Shown: in pieces, positions 10,891-21,498 of the stretch
How the letters are laid out: every line of letters begins with the position of its first letter
How positions within the stretch are numbered: position 1 is the first letter of the stretch
Assembly: GCA_914767715.1 (NCBI GenBank)
Contig: OU612070.1
Coordinates: 17,317,501 to 17,381,500, forward strand
DNA from: Membranipora membranacea
Taxonomy: Eukaryota; Bryozoa; Gymnolaemata; Cheilostomatida; Membraniporidae
DNA length: 64,000 bases
Reading direction: 5' to 3'
Made by a program: the position numbers and the translations under genes
The notes under the pieces: model-generated
The model's input: the letters and a program-made list of their open reading frames with translations, nothing else
Databases searched by the model: none
Told to the model about the DNA's origin: nothing

Positions 10891-13120
10891 TTGCCGATAC
10901 CAAGTGTTTTTTTAACAGTACCCTAGAATACAACGACAAGTATGTAATGCATGTACTATATAAGCCCAATAACATAATAGCTGATTTTTCCAAATGAATT
11001 AAAGAAAATAAATTTCATTTGTCAGGAGACATTTCACATAGTAGTCTTCTTCATTCGCTCACCTTTGATGACATTAACCCTTTACATTTATCTAAAACGA
11101 TAGACGCGGTAAATTATTGGGTTTGTACAGTACATACCCTCAAATAAATACCTCATAGATGAGCAGGGGGACAAGTACTAAAGCTGGACATGATTTTTAC
11201 CCAAAAGTGCTGTGAATTTTTTCACTAAAAAAATATTGCATAAATACTTCATCAGTGAGGGTGCCATTATTGATACCAAAATGTTTTTTCCTGTTGACCT
11301 CGCCTTAGAGAAAATGGTTATAAATCTTAACTGATTCTTATGCATATCTCTTCTTCAGGCTGAACGAATATAGCAACTGGAAGTAAAAAAAGGGTAGGCC
11401 TATACCCTGCGTGCATAATTTGTCTACGTTCCAAATTCACAAACAAAAAATGAGGAGTCTGTAGTGCAAGCTGTAAGCTGAATGCCTAAGTTAAAGCACT
11501 GATATGAAACTGGATCCTGCAAGTCTGTAAAACTTTCCTGTATCCCTGCTAAAACTCCACTATTTTTAAACATAATTATTGATTTGAACATGATTTCAGG
11601 ATGTGACAGACCAAGATGGTACTCGTGATATTTGGATAGAATCCTGCGAATCAAATATTGTCTCTGTTGATCCTAGTAAGTTTTAAAGCGTTTGAGTGCT
11701 TTGTTTACAAGATTGACTTCCTGAAAAGTTTTACTGCAACTGGTTAGGGACCAGGAGAGCCGGGGTTATTGAAACATCAACAGTGTAAATAATTGATCGT
11801 TTCTAGTGTGATATAGCTCTCCTTTTTATGAGCCGAAGGTAGCTAACCACTGCCAACAACATCACACATTACCGTTGTGCCAACATGCTTCTCTCCATGG
11901 TGGTTCACTCCTAACCTCTAAGCTAATTGGTCAATCTCCATCTTACTTTCAATTTATATCCATCAATGTCTCCAATTACATAATGTGAAGTTCCAATGAT
12001 GGATGCGCATAACTTCCTGAAATATAGCCGGATAAAACATGCTCCTGGCCTCCCGATTTTGTTTATTTGCTTGCTCCAATGGCTCTCTGCATGTCACATT
12101 ACTTATAGTTATAACAACACAATGTTATTTCAGCCTAATAAAAGCATTGACTGTTGTGATAAAGATAGCTTAGGAACTTATTCTTGAGCTATTCTACAAA
12201 CTTCATGAATTTCCATGCTCAACAACCATCTTCAATAGAGATTTTTCATTGTTTCAGATATTTTTGTTGGTTAAGTTTATGAAGATTTTGATATGGTTTG
12301 TGCCTCAAGACAGATATTCTTGATTTACTGTATTTTACAGAGACTATCACGGAATCTATGTTGATGCAGGGAATTCACTTTCCCTCATTGATTCCACCCA
12401 TGAGTATATTTTTGATCTAATCTATGAACTGGAATTCAGTTTTTCTGAGAATACTTGCATCAACCGCAATTTCCCATTTCCCATCTTAAGAAACAACAAA
12501 ATAAAGGTAACTCATGAAAATCAAACACGCTTCATTACGATATTGAGTTGTAGCCCTCCCTCCCCCGTCACAGCTGGCGTGACGAGAAGATTAATCTACC
12601 ATTTGTGATGAGAGAGGACTAAGACAAAAATCTATGTATTGCAAATGGAATCTTCACTTCCCCTCAACTGTATGTCATGCCATGTAGGGCTTAGTTTTGA
12701 TTGCTGTTTGAGATGTACACAGACAGAGATTGAGTTGTTCACAGTGTTTGAGACATGTGCAGTAATCGAGATCTGCGCAATGTTTTCCCTGGCTGAAGCA
12801 ATTTTGACCTGGTCTTGCCACCTGTTACGAGGCTACAACAGTCTATCAATATGGGAGTGATCCTCTACCCCAAGTGGTGAAGACAACTTCTTATTTGGAT
12901 TCAAATAATTATTTACTCTCAGTAACAATAAGATCAAGATAAATAATTGGTAAACAATGACTGCTCACCTGGTTGCTAACCAGTTACAGTAAAGCAAGTC
13001 ACCCGGATATGTCTGATAGCCTTACCTCCAAATGCCGCGTATGCAAATTTGAATACTTCCACCAAATCATTGAAAATCCTCGGGACAGCACCAGTCGAGA
13101 TTGATTGAAATCCGATATCT
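10891..13120. other. Spacer between the inverted receptor genes
   Basis: I see no gene. It contains a diverged dispersed repeat at 11881-12230 whose relative lies at 51594-51939. The 12230-12510 part is also loosely similar to 16100-16400. The remainder is unassigned non-coding sequence. Confidence 0.5.
11881..12230 (+). repeat. Dispersed repeat, copy A
   Basis: This segment aligns by eye over about 350 bases with 51594-51939. Shared blocks include GGATGGATGCGCATAA-type sequence, TCCTGA.ATATA.CC.GATAAAA, and AACTTCATGAATTTCCAT near the end. There is no coding potential. It is an old interspersed element of unknown class. Confidence 0.65.
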
Positions 13121-13340
13121 TGTCACACGCCACATCCCCAAGCATAGGCGGCGGAATTAGTTGCATGAGTGGCAAGGCTGCAATATCTGTGCCAGGTTGC
13201 TCTCTGTTTGCAGGCAGGTCGGAGCACACCTATGGGCCAACCAAACCCCAGTAGCCAATAGACCGCAGTAGGATTCGAACAACGACCTTCAGCATTTCCA
13301 GGCTAAAGGTACGACGCTCTAGCCAACTGAGCCACCTCCT
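13121..13340 (-). mobile_element. tRNA-headed SINE, family 1, copy A
   Basis: On the minus strand it starts GGAGGTGGCTCAGTTGG, with an A-box-like segment (rc 13323-13334), and has a perfect B box GTTCGAATCC (rc 13271-13280). The tRNA acceptor stem does not close, and the copy continues about 130 bases into a non-tRNA body. That body recurs at 18481-18633, including CCAGGTTGCTCTCTGTTTGC. This is a tRNA-derived SINE and not a functional tRNA gene. Confidence 0.8.
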
Positions 13341-13589
13341 AAAGTCTAAGGATATATAATAGTAAACATCAGAGGCATTGGAATTGTTGCGCTATATAAC
13401 CGATTCTGTTCACAAATCATGAGAAGTATTAGCATTTAAGAAAAATTCAGTTAGAAACTATATCACCCTCATGCATAAGTGAGAGGATAAGCGCAGCCAG
13501 TTACATTATCTAGGTGCTTGGAAATGCTTATCACAATACTGTAAAAAGCAGGTTCTCGCCAGGGCTTGATGCTTCTGACCAATGATAAA

Positions 13590-13715
13590 AAGGCATAGAT
13601 TTTTTTCCACGGATGATAGGCTGTCTGTGATTGGTCCTCACCAGATATCTGCAGTCACTATAAAACCAGTGGATGCAGTTTGCTGGTACAGTGCAGCGTG
13701 ACTCAAGCAGTAACC
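13590..13715 (+). promoter_or_regulatory. Promoter of receptor copy 2
   Basis: TATAAAA lies at 13659-13665, 51 bases before the ATG at 13716. TGATTGGTCCT (CCAAT type) is near 13628-13638 and CAGATATCTGC follows. The leader to the ATG is almost the same as in copy 1 on the opposite strand. Confidence 0.75.
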
Positions 13716-15128
13716 ATGTTTCAGTTTTTCAAACTTGTTCTTTTGAGTATTATACATGCGGGAAAAACAACAAACACAAGAAAGGCAGAAAACCAGCTTC
13801 TTGAAACGCTACTAAGCAGCCACAGTAAAAGGGTAAAACCCACTGGTCCTCAGAACGAAACATTTAATGTGAACTTTGGTATAGGGATGGTTCAGATTAT
13901 TGATGTCGATGAAAAGAATCAGATATTGAATGGCTTCTACTTCACACTCAAGCATTGGACCGATGAGGAGCTTGCTTGGAATCCTGCAGATCACAGAGGG
14001 ATATATCAACTTGTTATGCCAGATGACACAATATGGACTCCAAGTATGGCACTTATAAATGATGTAGATATTTCATTATCTGCTAAGAGCATGGCAACGT
14101 CATATTTCACTGCCCTCTATACGGGATCTGTCACGCTATACCAACTGGTAAATTATAGGAGCTCTTGTTCGATGAACTTAAGATATTTTCCATTTGACAA
14201 ACAAATTTGCACCCTGACCTTTGCATCGTTGATGTATTTAGGTGATCAGCTAAATTTATCGATAAGCAAAATTGCCGTTGTGAGAGATATCATGATCGAG
14301 AACAGTGAGTTTGAGATGCTCAGTATGACGGCATTCAGAAAAGAGGATCATGATTGCTGTTTAGTTCCTCAGTTGACAATCCATTATGATGTCATTTTTC
14401 AGAGAAGGCCATTGTTTTATGTATTTAATATGCTTCTACCCTGCTCATTCATATCGCTGGTCGCGATGCTTGGTTTCTGCATCCCATCGGAGACCGGAGA
14501 GAAGGTTGGTCTAGGTGTGACAGTGTTGTTGTCACTGACAGTTTTCTTGCTAATTCTGAGTGATCAGATGTCTCCAATGACTAAAATGCCGCTCATAGGC
14601 ATCTACTATTTTGGCGTTACTCTGCTGGTTGCTTCATCTACCAGTCTATCAGTACTCACACTGAGCCTACACCACAATGCAGCTTATAAAGTCAAGGAAC
14701 CCCCTAGTTGGGTGCGAACACTGACTTCTCACAAACTATCAGCGCTGCTTTGTCTCAGTCCATTACGAGAAATAGAGGATCTACCTGATGGAGATAGGAA
14801 TAGCATTGATAATCAACGAAACGCTGTAAGATCAAACAAAGTGAGCCCTGAAAAATTTGAAGTTCTGCCTTCCAGAAAGGATTGTGAAGAAACACAACAG
14901 GAAGAGATAAAATCTCACGGCCATGATGGTACCAGAGAGATAATCAAATTCATAAAAGACTTTGAGGAGAGAAAAAGGAATGAAGAGCGCCAACAATACA
15001 TCACAAACAAATGGAGATATCTGGCCAATTTTATGGATCGATTATTTCTCATAGTGTTTATTATACTGAATATTGTTTTCACTTCATGGTTCATGTTTAA
15101 TGCTGCCTTAGGTGGTAAGGGCAGGTAA
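13716..15128 (+). CDS. Cys-loop ligand-gated ion channel, nicotinic-receptor-like alpha-type subunit (copy 2)
   Basis: The gene is a single intronless frame of 470 residues. The start is the ATG at 13716, which matches copy 1 and gives the signal peptide MFQFFKLVLLSIIHAG; the open frame before it has only a TTG. Architecture is as in copy 1: DVDEKNQIL, a 13-residue Cys-loop, vicinal Cys pair (HDCCLV), GEK-led M2 and a C-terminal M4. The aromatic ligand box is again lost (Leu at the W149 position, Ile at the Y93 position, His and Gln at the two loop-C tyrosine positions). M1-M3 differ from copy 1 at about six residues, while loops A, E/B and C differ heavily. The two genes form inverted arms about 1.5 kb long with a 2.7-3.0 kb spacer. 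Confidence 0.9.
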   Translation: MFQFFKLVLLSIIHAGKTTNTRKAENQLLETLLSSHSKRVKPTGPQNETFNVNFGIGMVQIIDVDEKNQILNGFYFTLKHWTDEELAWNPADHRGIYQLVMPDDTIWTPSMALINDVDISLSAKSMATSYFTALYTGSVTLYQLVNYRSSCSMNLRYFPFDKQICTLTFASLMYLGDQLNLSISKIAVVRDIMIENSEFEMLSMTAFRKEDHDCCLVPQLTIHYDVIFQRRPLFYVFNMLLPCSFISLVAMLGFCIPSETGEKVGLGVTVLLSLTVFLLILSDQMSPMTKMPLIGIYYFGVTLLVASSTSLSVLTLSLHHNAAYKVKEPPSWVRTLTSHKLSALLCLSPLREIEDLPDGDRNSIDNQRNAVRSNKVSPEKFEVLPSRKDCEETQQEEIKSHGHDGTREIIKFIKDFEERKRNEERQQYITNKWRYLANFMDRLFLIVFIILNIVFTSWFMFNAALGGKGR

Positions 15129-18100
15129 TTGAGTGGGACCTTTTGTTACTTGATTGATAAACTGGATGTGATGTACAAACTATTGGTTTGGTTTTTTATC
15201 AAGCTACACAAGACCAGAAGTGCGGGGGGAAGGGCTGCTAACTCAGCCAACTAGGAGATGCAGAGTTATCCCGCTGGCGTCAATTCTTTTTTTTTTGCAT
15301 CACTGGCAAAAACCGTTTCATCTTCGTTTTGTTATTTGCAAAGTTATGCCTTCAATATTTCTTCTCGTCTTTTATTATAAACATTTATTGAAATGGTTAC
15401 GGCAGTCAATAAAATGTGTTAAACAAAAATTATTCCGATTCAGCTCTATGACTTTGCGGATCTATAAAAAGTCAATTAGTTAGGACAGGATTTGTTTGGG
15501 GAGTTCGGTGCGCTATGATATGCTGCTAAGTTTCATTCAGTTGATTTTTATTTGTAATAGCTCTCTATAAAAAGTTTGTTGTTTTCAGTTTCTGTTTTGC
15601 CTTAAAGTCTGCAGGTGCCAAACTAAATCAATACACGGTTGAGATTGCTCTTACATTTCATCCCTTTTACCTAAGCAAGAAATTGATTTTTAAATAAGGA
15701 ATATTAAGTGAAAAATGAATTTTTAATCTCATGGTCTCACCAGGGAGTTGGTTTCAAACTCCTTGGTCTCACCCTAAAGCATGACTACATAATCTGTGTG
15801 CTTCTTAGCAGTTTGAATAAATAATTCATCGTTGGAGTACATGCAAGGCATAAATGGTTAACTTCCAATGGATAAAAAAAGAGTATTTGGTAAAGTTGAG
15901 GTTCAAGAAAAGTCCTTGCTTTTGAAAATATGTACCCAACAACATCAATCAAGCCGCATACCTTGGCTTTCCATAATTTTTTTCAAGCAGATATTCAAGT
16001 ATAGTCTTCTCTTTATTATCAATCAGAGGAGTTGATGTATAGTCTGAATAACGAATTAGCAGTGTCTCATTTATGAGCCAAAGGCATCTGATGCACTACA
16101 CTGTAAGAGAGTTTTCTTTGGTTCAGATATTTTGGGATAAATTTAAGTAAATTCAGCAAACAGAGCATGTTGCTTCACTGTATTTAGACGTTAGACTTCC
16201 ATGTGAAGAAGGATTTCTTGGTGTGACCATTGAGTTTTCTGTTGATCCATTTTATGTTCTGAAATTCACTTGTTCTGAGTGCTTGCACTTTAACGAAATG
16301 ATTTGATACCTCTGGCTTGTAGAAACTTATATCACCTGCATATTCCAATATCCTTCACCAACAAAGCAACAAAATTCATGAAAAATTCATGAAAACCAAA
16401 CATAACAGAACAGATAACTTGCAAATCACTTTTATGCACATAATTGGTAATGACATATTATTGGTTGTCTCCCCCATGCTATGGAGTTTTTTGTTTTTTT
16501 TTAATTTTTATGACTTTATTGATGATTATAATATTTTATTTTCATCGGGTTATTCAGGATATTACACCAATAATAAATCAGTTAATAGCAGATAAATTAT
16601 GACAACATTCAATCAACCGAGTTATTTTGTGTGTCACAACACAACACAACCAATTCTATGATTGAAAAATCTGAGGAAAATTGAATATTGGTACAGTTTA
16701 GGTTTTTGCAGCAGTAATATTAGACCAACAAAAACCTGTCATTGCCGTCATCCTGCTATTGTCTTTCAGGCCTCATCAATTGAAGAGCAAGTCAAGATGG
16801 AATAGTCTTCTGCTCCCTAGTCCTACGCATTTTATATAACATTATAAAGATTATGGTAATAAAAGTAATGTAGAAATTAACATTTGCAAAATGGATTTTT
16901 TAGATTTAAATTGTTGTATATTTTGGAGTTGGCCCTCCTTGATTCACAGGCCCCCCCCCTCCTGATATGCGTGTCTGTAATGGAGCACAGTCCATGTAGA
17001 CTCATGTCTAAAAACCTACTTTGAAGTCTGGTATGTGGTCCTGATTGGCTAACCAACTACATACGTATTGAGGTGCAAAGGTCATTACCTCATTTACCTC
17101 TGACCAAGTGACAGTGGAGCTCAGAATATTGAAAAATGTAAGTATAACATAACTCTTGGCTAAACCATGACTTGATAGTTTATTGAGAGTTTTACTACGT
17201 TGAGCTATGTATAACTTTTATATAAATATCACTGTTATATAAAACTACACAAATATTTTTTGTTAGATTTGGCTTTTCACATTGTTACTCTATACCATTG
17301 CCATGTCTGTATATATTTTTTACCATTTGACCAAGTCAGATTAACGGTTGTGAATATTTTGTTCACTGGCCTGATATTTGATTCGAGTAAAGTATATGCA
17401 TTAGTACTTATTAACATTACTTACTATGAATAATTGAAAATATTCAATTTGATGTTGATAACTTTTACAGAGATACAGCTTTTGCTCCAGAACAATAATT
17501 TTTTTTAAATATCTATATCATTTTATGCAATTCTATGCATGCTGAGTGCGACATTTATGCAGAAAAATTGATCTGTAATACGCTATGATTGACATCTGGT
17601 CAAAATAGGACATTTTCACACAGTTTTTGCACAGAATTCAGTGGGAACTGTGTTCTCAGTGTTCCCCCTCTATATTTCTTTGTGGACACTCAGTTCCCAC
17701 CAGTTCTCACTCACTTGTAACACAGCTGTTAAATGAGAAACATGAATGCCATACTTCAACATTCCACAAAATTTTTAAATTTCGTTTGGATTAACCATAT
17801 GTGTGATGGATGAACCAAAGACCTGTTCCTCCTTGAATGTGGTTACTGATTATCTTAACACAGAAATCTACAGGAATCATGCAGCTTCAGTGAACACAGC
17901 TGTAAATCAGATAAGTGGTTCCTCATTCAAGGTATTACATAATGTTGAGGAAGTAAAGGAAAACTTTGATGAGGTAACACCCCATGCAGCTGAATAAACT
18001 ATTGCAAGGAGTAAAAAGAAGAATTAAACAAAAATATAAGCAGCTATGACTCCATAATCAAGTCGAAACTGCTCAGAACTGTTGACATCTCGGGTCCGTG

Positions 18101-18480
18101 TGAAAGTACAGTTTGGAGATTTCCGACCGCTCGGATTCATCTTTGACATGTATTTATTCAATTGTGATGAAAGCTGTCGAAAATGTAAACCGAATGACAA
18201 GTTCAGCATTCACAGGTTCATTTTGTCTGCAGAGGAAAATTGAGTCACTCACTCATAAATCAGACCGACCAAAACCAAACCGTGTTTGCGAGATAGTATA
18301 AATTAAAATGTCGGTGCGCATAGAAAGTCACGGGTTCCAGTTCTGTTGGATCGTCACCTGAATGATTCAACAAATACTAGAAGGAAAACATGCTTACTCG
18401 AAGTGATAATATAGTTTTCACATCGAAAGAAATATATGTAATTAATACAAAAAAATGGTTGATTAAAATCAGGTATTCAT
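15129..18480. other. Non-coding or unassigned
   Basis: I recognise no gene. A faint relative of the 11881-12510 repeat region lies at about 15980-16400. A 64-residue open frame at 17803-17997 has no start context, splice partner or family I know. Short C-rich and A/T-rich tracts occur near 16950 and 17225-17330. Confidence 0.4.
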
Positions 18481-18633
18481 ATGACACGCCACATTCCGAA
18501 GCACAGGCAGCAAAATATGTGTTGCTATAATTTCTGCGCCAGGTTGCTCTCTGTTTGCAGGCAGTTCGTACCACACCTTAGGACCAACCAAACCCCACTA
18601 GTCGATGGGCTGCAGTGGAATTTGAACCCATGA
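18481..18633 (-). mobile_element. tRNA-headed SINE, family 1, copy B (partial)
   Basis: The segment shares the SINE body of 13121-13340 in the same orientation (CCAGGTTGCTCTCTGTTTGC, then CCAACCAAACCCCA). It also has a decayed B-box region GGGTTCAAATTCC on the minus strand. The A-box end is missing or diverged. Confidence 0.7.
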
Positions 18634-20993
18634 AGAGCGTTTGTAACTATTTGGGCATATTTAGCTGGTATTATTATTCACTTGTTTGACCACAACTGTG
18701 AATTAGAGAATCACATGCTCCTCTCAAGATGGAAGTAACAATTTTGTTGTTCAAATAGATAAAATTGCTCTATTGGACAAAGTTACTCAGCTAAAAGCCA
18801 AGATTTTGATGTGTTTTTTTCCTGTTGTGGTAAAAGAATAAAGGGTTATTTTTGTTTTTTTCACAGCTGCTAACCTTATCAGTCATCGATACTAGCCTGT
18901 CTTGACAAGCTTTGACTGGCATGTTTTTAGTATAAATTATTAAAGTAGCCAGCAAAATGCAAGCATACTATATAATCTTGATTGTGTCATAGAAAACCAC
19001 TGGTATAAACATTCAATTTTAAAATTAACTACGAAGCAAGATATTTCATGTTCTATTGCGAAAGTTTCGTAGAATAACTACTCAGTTTCAGCGAGGTCTG
19101 TTCCTCTTTGGTTTCAGTGTTGTAGGTCGTGACTGTGAGGCCGCCAATTGATTTGATGTTTGATTTAAATAAAGCTATAATAACAAGGAAGTTATTCAGC
19201 ATTTCTAATATTTTCCTTCTTTAACCCAAATTTTCCTGAAACCACATGATAAGGACATGAAAGAGTCATAAGCAAAGCAAGGTTTATGCAGACAACGATT
19301 GCGTTGGAGGAAAATAGCATATCATATATGTGTTTCCGTCATTTCAATAGAAAAAGACATTCGAACTCCAAGTCATCGCCTGATACAAAGTTTGACTATC
19401 CAATGCAGGCAATCAACAAGCACATCAGTTCATATTGGTGCATGGTTGGTTGCAGCGGTGGAACAGAATTTATGAATCCATCAGTCACAAGGAAATTGGA
19501 AATAAATCTGGATTATAATGTATGAAACTGGATAAATATTGATGACAGTATCAAAACCAATCTACACTTGGGGTCTCAGTACCACAATAATTCCATATAT
19601 TATTTGTGAAGGTTAATTTTAGCTGCTACAAACACCAGCAACGCAAGACATGAACATCAAGACCCTATTTCTTGGTAAAAATCAGCCTTTATGTTTTACT
19701 TTTAAAAATCAAATTGTTTTGCCTTCTTTTAGATATTTCACCTCCACCCACCTTTTATTTACTTGGAAATATTTAATTCGTATAATGCCGCGGTCTAAAT
19801 TCATTGTTGGTGTTGTATGCTTTTAACTCACTTTAATCATTACAGTTTAGGGACTCACTACCATATGTGAACTGTCCATGGCAATTATGGGTTTTATACT
19901 TTTAACCATGAAGCCAAATTTCCCTTTTTAATGACCTAATGAAATCTGACCAAGTGATTGTGAAGCCAATATGACTGTTATCAGGTTTCTCAGGCTGATG
20001 AGGTGTTTGGTACATTTTATTTTTCTATTTTTATTTTAGGTACTCTGGCAGGGGCCAGAACCTCACTATTCAGATATATATGAATTATTTGGGTCGCATT
20101 GTCAATTCAGGGACCTTTAGAAGATAAAACAACGATGCAGTTATCTGCCTGATGCCTCTACACAACCTTTATACGTTGTTAGAATTTCATTACTGACCAC
20201 CAGGAGAGAACGCTAAGGTTATTGAAATTTCGTTACGAACCGACCCATTTATGGTGCCGCTCAACTTGTCTCAAAAATTTACTACCATGAGGATGATATG
20301 AATTTGTAGCACATGGTTATTTATATATTTTTGTTTATAGTGAAAGTCTTATCCATATTTTTAGTTACATTATTATATCCTAGTCCCTTTTCAATCTATC
20401 TCAAACTCTATTTTATATCATTGATTGATTGATATACTAGTTTATTTTTTCAATTAATGTATTTATTGCAACTTATATATATATTGAATCTGGAGTTTCA
20501 TACTTGTGAGCTTTTGTTCAAAAATGTAATTGTCAAACCAGATAAAAATATTACAGTTGGATTGTTCGATGAGATATATTATAGAGAAACCTGCACTTAA
20601 AATAAGACTGGTACACACAACAAAAAGAGAAACCAAAGCAAAAACAGTGTGTGGAATATCCTTACTTGATATCACAAAGAGACCGATTCAATTTTAAATA
20701 GTTGAACATGATAGAAAACACCTTGGCAACAGAAACTGTACACAAATATATACGAAGAGTCCGAAGGGCCGCATGAGTGTTGATAACCACCTTGCTTGTC
20801 GACAAGGTTGAGTGTAGTGGTTGAGATTGAGAGCACTTCACATAAATCCTATCGTCCAACAACATTGACCTGAAGGCAAGAAACATAATAAAATACAATG
20901 TTAATGCTTTGTGTTTGCCTACTGTTCTCACTCCAGTCACTAACAGCCTAAGTAGCACTTTGGCAGATGAGTAGTAATAACTTAAACCACTGC
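18634..20993. other. Non-coding or unassigned, downstream of CCT4
   Basis: No conserved gene is visible. A missing terminal mini-exon and the 3' UTR of CCT4 could lie in the right-hand part. One weak candidate is a minus-strand acceptor near 20808 followed by VVINTH, but it would add about 40 non-family residues and is not accepted. Confidence 0.35.
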
Positions 20994-21340
20994 TGCCACA
21001 GCTGGGCTTTGCCCAGCAGAGCCACCAGTCAAAAATTTAAATAGAGAGTTGTGGCATCAAAACATCTAGCCAGTAGATTTCCATAGAGTTATATGAGCTC
21101 TCAAAAAGTAGTGAGTATCTTCTTCCCCAGCCACTGACCAATCAGATGCCTTTAAAATCTAGCTGAGATCCAACACTTTCATTAATGTTGGACATCAGCT
21201 AGATTTTAACGGCACCTGATCGGTTACTGTCAACTTTGTCATCACTTATGGCAGGGGATGAAAATACTCCTTACTTTTTGAGAGCCACAACTCTCTATTT
21301 AAATTTTTGACTGGGGGCTCTGCTGGGCAGCTGTTGTTTT
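20994..21340. mobile_element. Palindromic MITE (foldback element)
   Basis: The left end, reading CAGCTGGGCTTTGCCCAGCA at about 20999-21018, continues AGAGCC..CCAGTCAAAAATTTAAATAGAGAGTTGTGG. The same sequence, inverted, ends the element at about 21284-21333. The inner parts also pair (AAATCTAGCTGA with TCAGCTAGATTT, and CTCAAAAAGTA with TACTTTTTGAG). The whole unit of about 340 bases is an imperfect palindrome with no coding capacity, as in a MITE. It lies downstream of the last recognised CCT4 exon, perhaps in the terminal intron. Confidence 0.8.
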
Positions 21341-21498
21341 AGTATCCGGAGTCAAGTTTTTTTTTTATCATGGATGATCTATTTTGTAGACATGGTTTAG
21401 TTTTGGTCTTGACTCAATTGGAGTCCCTATCAATCAATCACACATGCTAATACTAGTATTACTAAAGCACATAAATATGCTGTTACTACCATACTTAC

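Noticed and set aside
13265-13340. Functional tRNA gene
   Set aside because: A and B boxes are present but the acceptor stem does not pair, and a SINE body shared with another locus follows.
13680-13715. Upstream start for receptor copy 2
   Set aside because: The frame opens with TTG, and these bases are the untranslated leader shared with copy 1. The ATG at 13716 gives the signal peptide.
17803-17997. Small 64-residue gene
   Set aside because: It has no family resemblance, promoter or splice partner, and its length is expected by chance in this sequence.
20662-20808. Terminal exon of CCT4 (VVINTH...)
   Set aside because: It would be in phase but adds about 40 residues with no family similarity, and the acceptor is weak.
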